DNA of 36,588 nt from Verrucomicrobiota bacterium (GTDB lineage: Bacteria > Verrucomicrobiota > Verrucomicrobiia > Limisphaerales > UBA9464), in assembly GCA_017309115.1 (NCBI GenBank), contig JAFLEF010000063.1, positions 1-36,588 on the forward strand. The letters run 5' to 3'. Below the pieces are notes generated by a model that ran no database searches, had not been told where the DNA came from, and saw nothing but the letters and a program-made list of their open reading frames with translations. Numbering within the stretch: position 1 is the first letter of the stretch; each line of letters starts with the position of its first letter. A program made the position numbers and the translations under genes. Positions 17,051 to 26,443 of the stretch are shown one piece after another.

Positions 17051-18337
17051 TCAGGCCGCGATTTTCTGGGCAACTTTTACTTCACTGTGTTCGAAGGCGT
17101 CTGCGAAAGACTCGAGCTCGGAATCAGTCATACCCAACTTCCGCCCGATCTTTCGCCAGGTCACGACCGCCTCAACAACCTCGCGCAGGATCGCCTTACC
17201 CCGACGCGCAGGGATGCGAAAATATGTCGTCACCGACATGAGAGCATCAACCGTCGCCTCGGGACCGGTGTCGGCCGAGATCCACGTCTTCAATTCCCGT
17301 GCCCGATCCGGAAAGGGGTTCACATCGAAGGCTGGCGAGAGACGCCACAGACCGCGGCCAGCGTGGAGAAAACCATGATTTCTCAGGTGATCATCAACAT
17401 TGTTGATCAGAACCGAAAACGCGATCCGCCGCCAAAGCTCCTCAGCATCCTCCTGAACCGCCGCCCCGTTGACCCGAAGCGCATCGACGATTTCCGTGTA
17501 GAAATGATCCTCGCCCGAGGCGGCCTCCACTCCGAGTAACGTCGCCGCCGACGCGTACGGAATGCGCCCGCCGGCACTCGTTCGGTCGAATCGGCGAACC
17601 AGCGCAACAGGTGTTCCATCACTATCTACCAGGCGAGTCTCGGCAGCATTGATACCCGCCTGACGCGCCAACTGCATCGCCAGGACTTCGCCTTTAGTCA
17701 CGGCACGGGCGTCCTGCACGCTGGGAAACTTGCCGATCGCGAGCGAACCGTCGGCATCCAAAACTGAGCATTTCGGACGAAGCCCACCCAAGGATGTTCC
17801 GCGTCCGCGGAGGTAAGCGAGATCAGCGGCAGTCTCACTGGCGGTCTCGACGGCCCGAGAAGCCGCGGCCAGTTGCTTAAGTTCAATCAAAGGAGGGGTT
17901 GTGCGACGACCTGGCTCGTTGGCCCTCTGAAAGACGCCTTCCTCATCGCGGAATCGCAGTGCACCGACTCGGTTGGCATCGTCAACCGCCAGGAGGAAAT
18001 CAACCGCATTCAGTTGAGCTGGACCAAACTCCTTCCCAGCATGCCGCAAAGCCTGCCGTCGCTTCGCGTGATCTCGAACGATGACCTGGCGTCCCCATCC
18101 ATCTGGTTCTGTGTCGGCAACGATGGCATGAAAAACCGATCCCTCGGCTGCCTTGCGGTGGAACTGCGCCCCATTCACCAAGGGAAGGCCAGGTTCGATT
18201 TGAAACCGATGGGGTGCAGCCAGCCAGGTCGCATCGTAGGCGAAAGCCGCATGCTCGCGAGCGCCGCTTTGATCGTAATGAAGCGTACCCACTGGACCCG
18301 GCTCATCGCCTAGGTAAACTTGGAGCGTCCGTTTCAC
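17051..18337 (-). CDS. hipA: HipA-family serine/threonine kinase toxin
   Basis: This 428-aa protein is a full-length HipA-like kinase. The N-terminal couple_hipA region contains VYLGDEPGPVGTLHYD at its start. The HipA C-terminal kinase fold has the glycine-rich GTSLGGLRPKC (180-190), with S182 at the site where HipA autophosphorylates. The catalytic loop NNVDDHLRNHGF is at 312-323 and the metal-binding AFDVNP at 336-341. Family members phosphorylate proteins such as glutamyl-tRNA synthetase and induce dormancy; the target here is unknown. The start codon overlaps the end of the upstream HTH gene by 4 bp, the standard hipBA arrangement. All catalytic residues are present, so it is probably functional. 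The module is enclosed by 42-bp direct repeats. Confidence 0.95.
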   Translation of the reverse strand: MKRTLQVYLGDEPGPVGTLHYDQSGAREHAAFAYDATWLAAPHRFQIEPGLPLVNGAQFHRKAAEGSVFHAIVADTEPDGWGRQVIVRDHAKRRQALRHAGKEFGPAQLNAVDFLLAVDDANRVGALRFRDEEGVFQRANEPGRRTTPPLIELKQLAAASRAVETASETAADLAYLRGRGTSLGGLRPKCSVLDADGSLAIGKFPSVQDARAVTKGEVLAMQLARQAGINAAETRLVDSDGTPVALVRRFDRTSAGGRIPYASAATLLGVEAASGEDHFYTEIVDALRVNGAAVQEDAEELWRRIAFSVLINNVDDHLRNHGFLHAGRGLWRLSPAFDVNPFPDRARELKTWISADTGPEATVDALMSVTTYFRIPARRGKAILREVVEAVVTWRKIGRKLGMTDSELESFADAFEHSEVKVAQKIAA

Positions 18338-18666
18338 AACGATTCAGGAGTTTTCCTAACGCGAACTCGCTTGGGCAAACGCTCCTCATCGAGTTGAAGT
18401 CCGAGGTCATCCCGACGGGCATCGGCGAGGTCGCCGAGTGCCGGCCCAAAACCCAGAACAAACAGCGCCATCGCATAGGCACTCAGCGCCACCGAACCAT
18501 CGCCGCGCTCGATGCGGGAATACGTGTTCAAACCCACCCCCATCCGCTCCGCCATCATAGCCAGCGTCAATCGGCGCTGACGACGCGCTCGCCCCAAGTC
18601 AGCTCCCAGCTTGACCAAGGAACGCCGCACTGCAGGGGGAAGGATATCGTGAACGGCAGAACGCAT
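18334..18666 (-). CDS. hipB: HipB-like XRE-family antitoxin and repressor
   Basis: The 110-aa protein has a Cro/C1 helix-turn-helix at about residues 20-75 (LGRARRQRRLTLAMMAERMG, then NTYSRIERGDGSV). It lies immediately upstream of the HipA kinase with a 4-nt overlap, so the two form an operon. By analogy it neutralises the kinase and represses the operon from an upstream operator. The N-terminal extension of about 20 residues (VHDILPPAVRRSLVKLG) and an arginine/lysine-rich tail (KRVRVRK) are longer than in classic HipB. The function is inferred from fold and position. Confidence 0.9.
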   Translation of the reverse strand: MRSAVHDILPPAVRRSLVKLGADLGRARRQRRLTLAMMAERMGVGLNTYSRIERGDGSVALSAYAMALFVLGFGPALGDLADARRDDLGLQLDEERLPKRVRVRKTPESL

Positions 18667-18726
18667 AATAACGACCTATAGATAGTGTTTAAAAACGTTT
18701 CGTCACCCATGTATGGACATTTAAAC
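18667..18726 (-). promoter_or_regulatory. Probable hipBA promoter/operator region
   Basis: This short AT-rich stretch lies directly upstream of the HTH gene in an otherwise GC-rich region. It contains the inverted pair gtttaaa (18687-18693) and tttaaac (18720-18726), plus ctatctatag-like A/T steps near the start codon. HipB proteins bind palindromes at this place in other bacteria. The exact operator and -10/-35 boxes cannot be fixed by eye. Confidence 0.4.
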
Positions 18727-18801
18727 AGCCCAGTCCAGCCTCAATGAGAAGTCCCTGCAGCTCCCTTAATCGCCCGCTGGCCGAGGCGGAACGATGCATT
18801 T

Positions 18802-18836
18802 GGAACCGCAGATTGGACCCAGATTAACGCAGATTT
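18802..18836 (-). repeat. 'atctgcg' dispersed repeat, inverted copy
   Basis: Read on the minus strand it gives aaatctgcgttaatctg, then ggtccaatctgcggttcc. It is the inverse of the copy at 18924-18958, 87 bp away. The pair could fold into a long hairpin. It lies in the non-coding stretch between the hipB start and the methyltransferase. Confidence 0.85.
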
Positions 18837-18923
18837 CTTTTTTGGTTCTGCCAAGTTCGGGGTCCAGGGGACGTGTTCGATGAACAATTGCGAAGCGGAA
18901 AGGGACGTGCTTTCTGCCCAAAG

Positions 18924-18958
18924 AATCTGCGTTTAATCTGCGTTTAATCTGCGGTTCA
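18924..18958 (+). repeat. 'atctgcg' dispersed repeat, direct copy
   Basis: Three regular iterations of aatctgcgttt ending in gcggttc. It pairs with the inverted copy at 18802-18836. The 18727-19073 stretch around it has no ORF that I can support; it holds these two repeats and the 42-bp direct repeat. Confidence 0.85.
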
Positions 18959-18985
18959 CCTCCGTTGCACGCTGATTCGGTCCGG

Positions 18986-19027
18986 CTGAGGTGGATGGAA
19001 ACCCGCCGAGGGAATCCGTAGTGACCC
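18986..19027 (+). repeat. 42-bp direct repeat, right copy, flanking the hipBA-like module
   Basis: It is the same orientation as 16983-17024 and 41 of 42 positions match. It ends 46 bp before the methyltransferase start. Together the copies bracket a roughly 1.96-kb segment holding only the toxin-antitoxin operon and the inverted pair of small repeats. Confidence 0.95.
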
Positions 19028-19073
19028 CAGAATTTTCGGTGACGGTTTTCGCCCGATCATCGCAGCGTACCCC

Positions 19074-19862
19074 ATGACCGAATGGAACGCGGCCGAGTAC
19101 GACCAGATTGCCGGTCTGCAACTGGCCATGGCCAACGAAGTTCTCAGTTCCCTTCCCCTCTCGGGCACCGAGCAACTCCTGGACGTCGGCTGCGGAGAGG
19201 GAAAAATCACCGCGGCCGTGGCGGCTCGTCTTCCCTCCGGCTCCGTGGTCGGCGTGGATGCCTCCCGCAAGATGATCGACTTCGCCTCGACCCATTTTGC
19301 CGCCTCGCATCCCAATCTGTCGTTTGCCGTCGCTGATGCACGACGCCTGGAATTCGAAGAAGCTTTCGATGGCCTGATTTCGTTCAACGCCCTGCATTGG
19401 GTTCAGGAACAAGATGACGTCCTCCGAGGACTCCACCGGGCGCTCAAACCTCGGGGCACCGCTCGCCTTCGTTTCGTGCCGGCCGGTCCTCGCACCAGTC
19501 TGGAGGATGTCATCGAGGCAGTCGCCCACGCCTCCCGTTGGGCCCACCACTTCCCAGGGGCGAGCCGTCCCTACTTCCATCCGGAACCCGAGGCCTATGC
19601 CGCACAGGCGGAGGGACACGGATTTCAGGTCGAATCCGTCCGCCGATCCGACCACGCCTGGAACTTCGGAACATCCGAGGCCTTCGCCGCCTTCGCCCGG
19701 GTGACCTTCGTGGAATGGACCCGACATCTGCCCGAGACGGCACGCCCGGAATTCATTCAGGACGTCCTAACCGCCTATCGTCCCGTGGCCTGCGACCGCC
19801 CCGGCGAAGAACACTGCTTCAAGTTTTACCAAATGGATCTGGTATTCCGGCGCCCCGAGTAA
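19074..19862 (+). CDS. SAM-dependent methyltransferase, trans-aconitate-methyltransferase-like
   Basis: The 262-aa cytosolic protein has a class I methyltransferase fold. Motif I is LLDVGCGEGKIT (35-46), the acidic residue after strand 2 is in VVGVDASRKMI, and later motifs read VADARRL and ISFNALHWV. The opening MTEWNAAEYDQIAGLQLAMA and the HWV motif resemble trans-aconitate 2-methyltransferase (Tam), which methylates trans-aconitate. The C-terminal EAFAAFARVTFVEWTRHLP segment also fits. The substrate is not proven, so no gene symbol is given. It converges with the RHS gene, with 132 bp between the stops. Confidence 0.88.
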   Translation: MTEWNAAEYDQIAGLQLAMANEVLSSLPLSGTEQLLDVGCGEGKITAAVAARLPSGSVVGVDASRKMIDFASTHFAASHPNLSFAVADARRLEFEEAFDGLISFNALHWVQEQDDVLRGLHRALKPRGTARLRFVPAGPRTSLEDVIEAVAHASRWAHHFPGASRPYFHPEPEAYAAQAEGHGFQVESVRRSDHAWNFGTSEAFAAFARVTFVEWTRHLPETARPEFIQDVLTAYRPVACDRPGEEHCFKFYQMDLVFRRPE

Positions 19863-19994
19863 ACCGGATCACGGCTGAGAGGATATCCACCAAGATTAAA
19901 GGAGCCAAAACCCGCCTGCACTTGGAACGTGCGGATTCTCAGAATTTTTCTCTCAGCTCTCAGCTCTCGACCGGTTTGTGGGTAGGATCCAGGC

Positions 19995-22900
19995 TCAGTT
20001 GCAGTTCACCACGCAGCCCGGATTGATCGGCGAGAGATCGCAATAGTTGGGGAGCGCTCCCGACACGGCTTTGTACACCTCGGCACTACTGGGTCCACCC
20101 TGACCGTCAATCGCCGCCTCCACGCTATTTGCCACAAAGGACCACAGTCCGTACACATCGGCCCCGAGATCACACAACGCCGCAATCTCGGACACCTTCG
20201 AGAGAAAGTTCAGAATGGCGTATTCCGTCGCGGTGACGGTCCCCGAGGGATCGCGGAACCGAATGGGACGATTGGCGGCATAACGATACAGATTGGAATC
20301 CCGGGCGGCGAAGCCCAAGGGGTCCTCGCTCAAGAATCGGCCGAGATCCGGATCATACCACCGGGCCCGGAAATAGATGAGACCGGTAGCCCAGTCCGCC
20401 TCCCGGGCAGCAAAGCCGAACCGTCCCGCCAACTCGGGTCGGGGGCCGGTCGCACTTAGCCGATTACCAAACGAGTCGAACTCATAGCTCGCCACGACCG
20501 TCCCGGCGTCGTCGAGGAGTTCCCGCAACGTGCCCACTTGGTCCAGCAGCGGGAAGAAGTACCCCTCATCGCGGCGCCAAATCGTCCACAGTTCATCCGG
20601 TTTGTCCCCGTAGCAGTATCGGGCCACGGGATCGGTCTCCGTTCCCACGAAGTCCACCACTGGATTCTCTTCCGCGAAATAGGTCCACGTGACGGTTCCA
20701 TCCTGAATCACTGCGATACGCCGATCCCGCAGGTCATAGCGATACTCCGCAACCGGGAGCAACGGCCCCTTCCCCACCGAATGCCAAACCCGGGTCAGAC
20801 GATTTCGGTGATCATACTCGTAAACCCAGTCCTCGGCTTCGCTGAACTTTCGAACCCGATTCCCTTCCCCATCGTATTCGTAATTCCAGTCGCCCGCCCG
20901 CGTCACCCGATTCGCCCGATCAAGGGTCCCCGAGGCGTGTCGATGACTGCTCAGCCGGTTTCCGTTGGCGTCATACGTGTAGGATTCCAAGGCCACCCCT
21001 TCCCGCGTCACACCGGTCAATTGTCCCGCACCATCGTAAGTCAACTCGTCGCGGACACCGCGGGACTGCCGCGCCAGAATCTCCCCGCTGGGATCGCGAG
21101 TGAAGACAAACTCTCCCCCCATCGCCTCGTTGGTTCCGCGCAAGTGCTCGAACGAATTGATCCATCCCCGTGGATCCAGGTCTCCATAGACCGTACTGCC
21201 GATCAAACGTTGCGGAGCCGACAGACGGCGTCGGTCAATCCGAGTCCGTTCGCCCCGCGCATTGAGGGTAAAACCGAATTGGTAGGAGCCATTGGGACCT
21301 CCGAACTGAATCGCTTGGATGTGACCATTCCGGTTCCGGGAGAAGGTCGTGGATTGACCGAGGAACTGGACCGTCTCGACCCGTCCCAGCTCATCGCGCC
21401 CGAGGGACACCAGCCGGACAGGAAGTCCTGGATAGGTGACCCGTTCCTGAACCACCCGGTCAGTCTCTCGATGATACGAGACCAAGATGACTGCTTCGGG
21501 GGAATTCAGTTCCGTGGTACGGCCCGTTGGATCGTAGGCCAGGGAATTCGTGACGACGACGGCGTCCGTGATCGGATCATGCCAGCGCTCCGCCACCATC
21601 CGGTTTTGGACATCATACTCGAAGGTCCGTTTGCGTCCGTTACGGTCCACCGTCTCGATTCGATTCCCCGCGGCGTCGTAGCGATGTCGCCGGCTGAGTC
21701 CGAAGGGATCGGTTTCCACCACCACCCGACCCAGCGCGTCCCGTTCAAATACAAATCGATTTGTTAAGGGGTCCACCACCGCCGTTCGATGGCCCAGGAC
21801 ATCATACTCGAACTGGGTGACCGAACCATTGGCGGCCTCAATCCGGGTGAGTTGAGCCTGGGCATTGTGGGCAAACCGCCGCGTACGACCGCTCTGATCG
21901 GTGTGGGATGCCACCGTGGCCGGACCCTCGGTGGCGTACGTGAACTGCACCATCCCTCCCCGGGGATCCACCTGTCGAAGCAATCGTCCCGCGACATCAT
22001 AAACGAACTCGTTGGTCGCTCCCGTGGGATCAATGATCTTTTTCAGCCAACCCCGCGAGGTGTATTCGAAGCGCTGGCTCGCGCCTCCCGGGAGCACAAT
22101 CTGAGTGGGCCGACGTACCGGTTGATCGTACTCGAAGCGATACACGTCTCCGGAGGGATCCGTGAATGAGGAAATCAATCCGTGGGCGGCATAGCCCAGT
22201 TCGTAGGTTCCCGAAGGAGCCACCACCTTGGTTAGTCGCCCCGCCAAATCGTAGGTCCGCGTGTCGCCCAATCCGGTCGGGAGCGATAGTCGGCTGAGGC
22301 GATTCGCGGCATCATAGGTCCAGGTGGTGGCCCGACGGTTTCCCGGGCGAAGTTCCGTCAACTGGTTCCCCCGATCATCGTAGGTGTACTGCGTTCGGTT
22401 ACCGCGAGGATCGGTCCACGAAGTTTCCCGCTGAGGATGGCGAGCATCGCCATAGACCCGGAGGGTAACGCCACCGAGCGGATCTACTTCCCGCGTCACA
22501 TTGCCCCTGGCGTCGTAGGTGATCTCCGTCCGATGGCCCAAGGCATCAATCGTAGTGCCGGTGAACGAACCCGGGTCCCACGATTGCTGGGTGCGTACGC
22601 CATTGGCCTCCGTGACCGCTATGACCCGACCGGCCGCATCGTATTCCATCTGTCGAGTAGGCCCATTACCCGGATCCTGAATTCGCTCGAGGAAATGCGG
22701 TCGAACACTGGAATAATGGAAGGTTCCACGGGTTCCCGACGCATGTCGTATTCCCACAAGATCCCCTTGCCCGTCGTAGGTGTAGTTGAGCACTACCCCC
22801 TCCGGCCCTCGGATTTCCGTAATCCGCCCCACGGAATCCCGCACCAGTTCCAGTCGGGGACCCAGGGAATGCTGGATGACGGTCGGCGAGAAGGTCACCC

Positions 22901-25868
22901 GATTACCGCTGCTGTCCTGAATCTCCTGCAGTCCCGCCTCCTGCTGATACGTGTATCGGGTACCGCGACTGTCGGTAAGCCGATACGTGTCCGGATTGTA
23001 CGGCAGTCGAATGAAGAACAGCGCGGCTTCTCCGGTATCGGACAACGTGAGAAACGACTGATCCCCTTCCGGCACGGAGAGCGTGTACTCATCCTGACCC
23101 GGATCCGGTTCGAAAACCACCCGCCAAGCGGCCCCCAAGAGTGAAGCTTGTCCCAACTGCGGACGGAACGTGAATCCCAGCCGCCGACCATCCGGCGCAT
23201 TCAAATACACCCGAGTACCCACCCGGAAGGGGGTCGGAACCAGCCCACCACCGCGATTCGGAATGGTCTCCCGCACGTCGGCATCCTGAAGTTGGAGAGA
23301 CCAACCGTATCCGAAGTCCCCCACCCGATCGGCGCGCAGGGAATCGTAAGTGCGCCGGACGGTGATTGGGATACCCGCCAGAGGCAGCTCGAGGTCAGTG
23401 AATTCCACCGCGAAATTCCCGAGTTTGACGCCCCCCGCTACATGCACCAGCAAAGGCTGACTCCAACCCAGACCATTTCGATTCCAGGCATTGACCCGAA
23501 TCACATAGCTGTCGTTGGCGAGCAGCGTGGGATCGAAGCGCGCCAACAGGCCATTCGTGACCCCATTGGTCCCCTCATTCAGCCGAATCCACTTCGGCCC
23601 GGACGCACTGAGATGTTGGAGATTGACGTCGCTGGCCGGGGCGTACTCCACCGACCAGTCCCGCAATTCCTGACGACTGCTGATGCTGCCCCGAATCTCA
23701 GTGATGTGCTCAATTCGGGAATCGGGTGCGGGTGCGGTCAACTCGATGGTCGGCCGCAGATCGGCCTCCTCCACCCGTACGCCTACTACAAAACCCAATC
23801 GTGCCGTGGCTCCCCCTTCCACAGTGAACCGAAGCAGATATCCACCGGCCGGAAGGGTGCTCGCCGGGAATCGACCCAAGAGCCCGCTGGTCACCGGTCC
23901 CGATCCACTCGCCAGCAAAACGTAGTCTGGATCCGCATCTCCCAGGGCCTCGGGATTAACCTGCTCCACCGGGGCATAGTGCACCTGCCACAGACCTAAT
24001 GGCAGCGAACCGCTGATCAAACTGCCCACGAGGTCCGTGTCGGCATTCAAGATCTGGCCGGCTACCGGAGAACTAATCCGAATGACCGGAGCTCCTTCAG
24101 CCGTGGGCTCTCCAATTCCGAGTCCGGAGAGATCGGGCAACGTTCCATCCGCTTCCGCCACCAGAATGGGCAGAACGGTGGAGGCGGTTTGCCCAGTTGT
24201 GTCGATCACTTCCGCCTGAAGTTCGAAGATTCCGGAGCTCGGAGGCGTCACTCGAAATGTTCCCTGCGGCGTCACCACCACGGGCCGGCCACCCGCACTC
24301 GCCGTCAACGAGGCCACGCCAAGATCATCGCTCGCGGTGACCTGTGCTTCGAGTTCCGCACCGACTCGGGGCGATCCCGGCTGATACGACAGAAATACCC
24401 TCGGCGGCCGGTCCACCCCCGCCACCCCAAAATCCAGATTGGTGATCGATTGACCGCCCTCGAGCACGACGTCGTAGTGGGAACTGAGGCGGGGCCGATA
24501 ATGCAGGGCTTCGAACCCAATCAGATCAAACCCTGGAGAAACTCCTTTGTTGTCCCTTGCCACCAGCTTCACAAAGTACACCGGTCCCGAGATGCCGGCG
24601 GCGGCAAAGTCCACGGTCAGATCCGAATTCTCAGTGATCTGCCGGGCCAGTTGCAGGCGGTCCGGCGTGCTCCCCACGTACACGTCCGCCGTCTCGTTGC
24701 CCGATTGATTCAAGGTGAAGAGCGTCAGGTCCGGACCCGGCCCATCGAAGAGTTCCTCCGCAGTAAACTCCACTGTCACTGCGCTGTTCGACGAGACGGT
24801 CATAAAGTCCACATCCGAATACGTACCGATCGGCGCCGCGACCGGGGACGGGGGTGGCGGTCCCAGAATGATTTCTGGACTCACGGATTCCGGCTGGACG
24901 CCCAGCAGCAGCGTTCGCGGTCCCGGAACGGCGTTGCGCCCATACGGCCAGGGAATCGGACCGGTTCCCGCATCCTCCAGGCGAGCAATCCGGTCGGGAT
25001 ACCCATCGGGCGAGACCAGCGGCAAGAGAGAAGGAAAAACCTGGAGCCAACCCAAGCGCCGTTCCAGACACACTCGATAACTGCCCGGGTCCAGTTCCTC
25101 GAACTGATAACGCCCTTCGGAAGTGGTGGCCACAGACGGCTCCAGCGGCCCCCATTCCCCATTCCGGTCCAAGTCCAGGAAGACCCACCAGTTTCCAGCC
25201 CCGGGATGATCCCGCGTCTCGGGATCTCCGTCTTCATCCCAGACGACCCACCCTTCCAGACGGCCCCGGCCCGTCACAGAAGCGAAGCACGGACTGGTCT
25301 GAAGCCGCACCACTTCATCCCAGTCCGACAGCCCATCGCGGTCCGTGTCCACCAACGTCGGATCCGAACACAGCAGCACCACTTCTTCGAAATCCAACAG
25401 GCCGTCCTGGTCGGCATCCCCATGCTCCGGAGTGTGCAAACGGTAGAAGCGCAGACCGTCCGCGGGATCGACCGCGAGCGTCGCCTGACCGGAGAAGGAC
25501 GGGGGCAGATTCGAAACGGCCTCCCACTGGCTGAGGTCCAAACTCGACTGCAGATTCGGAATGACCCCTACCGGAAAGGTCAGTTGAAGCGTTCCCGGTT
25601 CACCCATCATGACGGTGAGCTGCGGAAACGACGCCGCATCCCGGGGATCGGTGCCAAATTCCCACTCCTCCTGGCTGGTGAACGAGTCTCCGTCCGGATC
25701 GAAGACCAGTTCCCAGCTCTGGAGCTGGTGCGAGCGCAACCAACGCTCGGTGGGGTCCTGAGCCAGGCCGACCCTGAGGTTGAATCCCAGGAAGGCGAGT
25801 GCGCCAAGCCAGTACAGCCACCAGCGACGTGGCTGCTGTGGATCGGGAACAGGGAGTGTCGCTTTCAT
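19995..25868 (-). CDS. Giant secreted RHS/YD-repeat protein with variable C-terminal tip
   Basis: The 1957-aa protein starts with a positively charged N-terminus and a hydrophobic export segment (about 15-36). Calcium-binding, thrombospondin-3-like repeats follow (DPDGDSFTSQEEW; DADQDGLLDFEE; DTDRDGLSDWDE). Then an SdrD-B-like segment (DLDRNGEWGPLEP, GRYQFEELDPGSYRVCLE) and Ig-like or cadherin-like stretches precede a long region of YD repeats (about 950-1800; YDAAGRV, YDARGN, YDDRGN and many more). The RHS core motif is ARWYDPDLGRFLSEDPLGF through YRYAANRPIRFRDPSG. RHS shells can enclose a C-terminal toxin. After DPSG only about 78 residues remain, ending CVVNCN, and I do not recognise them as a known toxin. 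No immunity gene follows. It could be an adhesin/shell protein or an orphan polymorphic-toxin relative. Confidence 0.92.
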   Translation of the reverse strand: MKATLPVPDPQQPRRWWLYWLGALAFLGFNLRVGLAQDPTERWLRSHQLQSWELVFDPDGDSFTSQEEWEFGTDPRDAASFPQLTVMMGEPGTLQLTFPVGVIPNLQSSLDLSQWEAVSNLPPSFSGQATLAVDPADGLRFYRLHTPEHGDADQDGLLDFEEVVLLCSDPTLVDTDRDGLSDWDEVVRLQTSPCFASVTGRGRLEGWVVWDEDGDPETRDHPGAGNWWVFLDLDRNGEWGPLEPSVATTSEGRYQFEELDPGSYRVCLERRLGWLQVFPSLLPLVSPDGYPDRIARLEDAGTGPIPWPYGRNAVPGPRTLLLGVQPESVSPEIILGPPPPSPVAAPIGTYSDVDFMTVSSNSAVTVEFTAEELFDGPGPDLTLFTLNQSGNETADVYVGSTPDRLQLARQITENSDLTVDFAAAGISGPVYFVKLVARDNKGVSPGFDLIGFEALHYRPRLSSHYDVVLEGGQSITNLDFGVAGVDRPPRVFLSYQPGSPRVGAELEAQVTASDDLGVASLTASAGGRPVVVTPQGTFRVTPPSSGIFELQAEVIDTTGQTASTVLPILVAEADGTLPDLSGLGIGEPTAEGAPVIRISSPVAGQILNADTDLVGSLISGSLPLGLWQVHYAPVEQVNPEALGDADPDYVLLASGSGPVTSGLLGRFPASTLPAGGYLLRFTVEGGATARLGFVVGVRVEEADLRPTIELTAPAPDSRIEHITEIRGSISSRQELRDWSVEYAPASDVNLQHLSASGPKWIRLNEGTNGVTNGLLARFDPTLLANDSYVIRVNAWNRNGLGWSQPLLVHVAGGVKLGNFAVEFTDLELPLAGIPITVRRTYDSLRADRVGDFGYGWSLQLQDADVRETIPNRGGGLVPTPFRVGTRVYLNAPDGRRLGFTFRPQLGQASLLGAAWRVVFEPDPGQDEYTLSVPEGDQSFLTLSDTGEAALFFIRLPYNPDTYRLTDSRGTRYTYQQEAGLQEIQDSSGNRVTFSPTVIQHSLGPRLELVRDSVGRITEIRGPEGVVLNYTYDGQGDLVGIRHASGTRGTFHYSSVRPHFLERIQDPGNGPTRQMEYDAAGRVIAVTEANGVRTQQSWDPGSFTGTTIDALGHRTEITYDARGNVTREVDPLGGVTLRVYGDARHPQRETSWTDPRGNRTQYTYDDRGNQLTELRPGNRRATTWTYDAANRLSRLSLPTGLGDTRTYDLAGRLTKVVAPSGTYELGYAAHGLISSFTDPSGDVYRFEYDQPVRRPTQIVLPGGASQRFEYTSRGWLKKIIDPTGATNEFVYDVAGRLLRQVDPRGGMVQFTYATEGPATVASHTDQSGRTRRFAHNAQAQLTRIEAANGSVTQFEYDVLGHRTAVVDPLTNRFVFERDALGRVVVETDPFGLSRRHRYDAAGNRIETVDRNGRKRTFEYDVQNRMVAERWHDPITDAVVVTNSLAYDPTGRTTELNSPEAVILVSYHRETDRVVQERVTYPGLPVRLVSLGRDELGRVETVQFLGQSTTFSRNRNGHIQAIQFGGPNGSYQFGFTLNARGERTRIDRRRLSAPQRLIGSTVYGDLDPRGWINSFEHLRGTNEAMGGEFVFTRDPSGEILARQSRGVRDELTYDGAGQLTGVTREGVALESYTYDANGNRLSSHRHASGTLDRANRVTRAGDWNYEYDGEGNRVRKFSEAEDWVYEYDHRNRLTRVWHSVGKGPLLPVAEYRYDLRDRRIAVIQDGTVTWTYFAEENPVVDFVGTETDPVARYCYGDKPDELWTIWRRDEGYFFPLLDQVGTLRELLDDAGTVVASYEFDSFGNRLSATGPRPELAGRFGFAAREADWATGLIYFRARWYDPDLGRFLSEDPLGFAARDSNLYRYAANRPIRFRDPSGTVTATEYAILNFLSKVSEIAALCDLGADVYGLWSFVANSVEAAIDGQGGPSSAEVYKAVSGALPNYCDLSPINPGCVVNCN

Positions 25869-26008
25869 CGAACGATCAGATTTCGAGGTGAATCAGGTGA
25901 GACTCTCTGGGTAACAGTTAGCCCGCCGAATTCCGCATGGGCGCGCAATCAGAAAACCGCTCCTCGGCCTGGAATCTTGCAAACGATTTGGTGACAACTC
26001 ACGAGCTG

Positions 26009-26443
26009 ATGAACGGCCGTCTAAAACTGGGACTCGTTGGGCTGGCGTTGGTCGTACTCAGCTTCGCCATCGCCGGTCGCGCTGGTCGGGGCAGCCCGCC
26101 GGTGGAGTGGACCTATCGCGGAATCGGAACCAACGGCTTCGGCCATGACTGTCTGGTCTACGCCCTTCGCAATGTCTCGCGCGATTCCCTGCGGATGCAC
26201 CTCCGCCACGACACTCCCAGCGGCGCCACCGAATCGGCCGACACCCGACCGGGAGAGGAAGCTGTACTGTTCCTGGCCATTGGATCGAAGTTACCTCCCT
26301 ACCGGATTATCCTAGCAGCGGACAACGCCGCCCATCCCTGGGTCACGCGGGGCATCCAGTGGCTCGAAGGCCTCCAGGGCCGAAACGTGGGCGAGGTCAG
26401 TCGACAGCGATTCGCCCTGACCCTGGAAGTCCCCAAGCCTTAG
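26009..26443 (+). CDS. Small membrane-anchored protein of unknown function
   Basis: The 144-aa frame starts at the ATG at 26009, which opens an N-terminal membrane anchor or signal (LGLVGLALVVLSFAIAG); the upstream ATG at 25937 adds a segment with no such feature. The rest is a predicted extracytoplasmic domain (YALRNVSRDSLRMHLRH, PGEEAVLFLAIGSKL, VTRGIQWLEGLQG). I do not recognise the family. It is divergent from the RHS gene, and its stop codon (26441-26443) directly abuts the stop of the convergent GH9 gene (26444-26446). Confidence 0.65.
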   Translation: MNGRLKLGLVGLALVVLSFAIAGRAGRGSPPVEWTYRGIGTNGFGHDCLVYALRNVSRDSLRMHLRHDTPSGATESADTRPGEEAVLFLAIGSKLPPYRIILAADNAAHPWVTRGIQWLEGLQGRNVGEVSRQRFALTLEVPKP

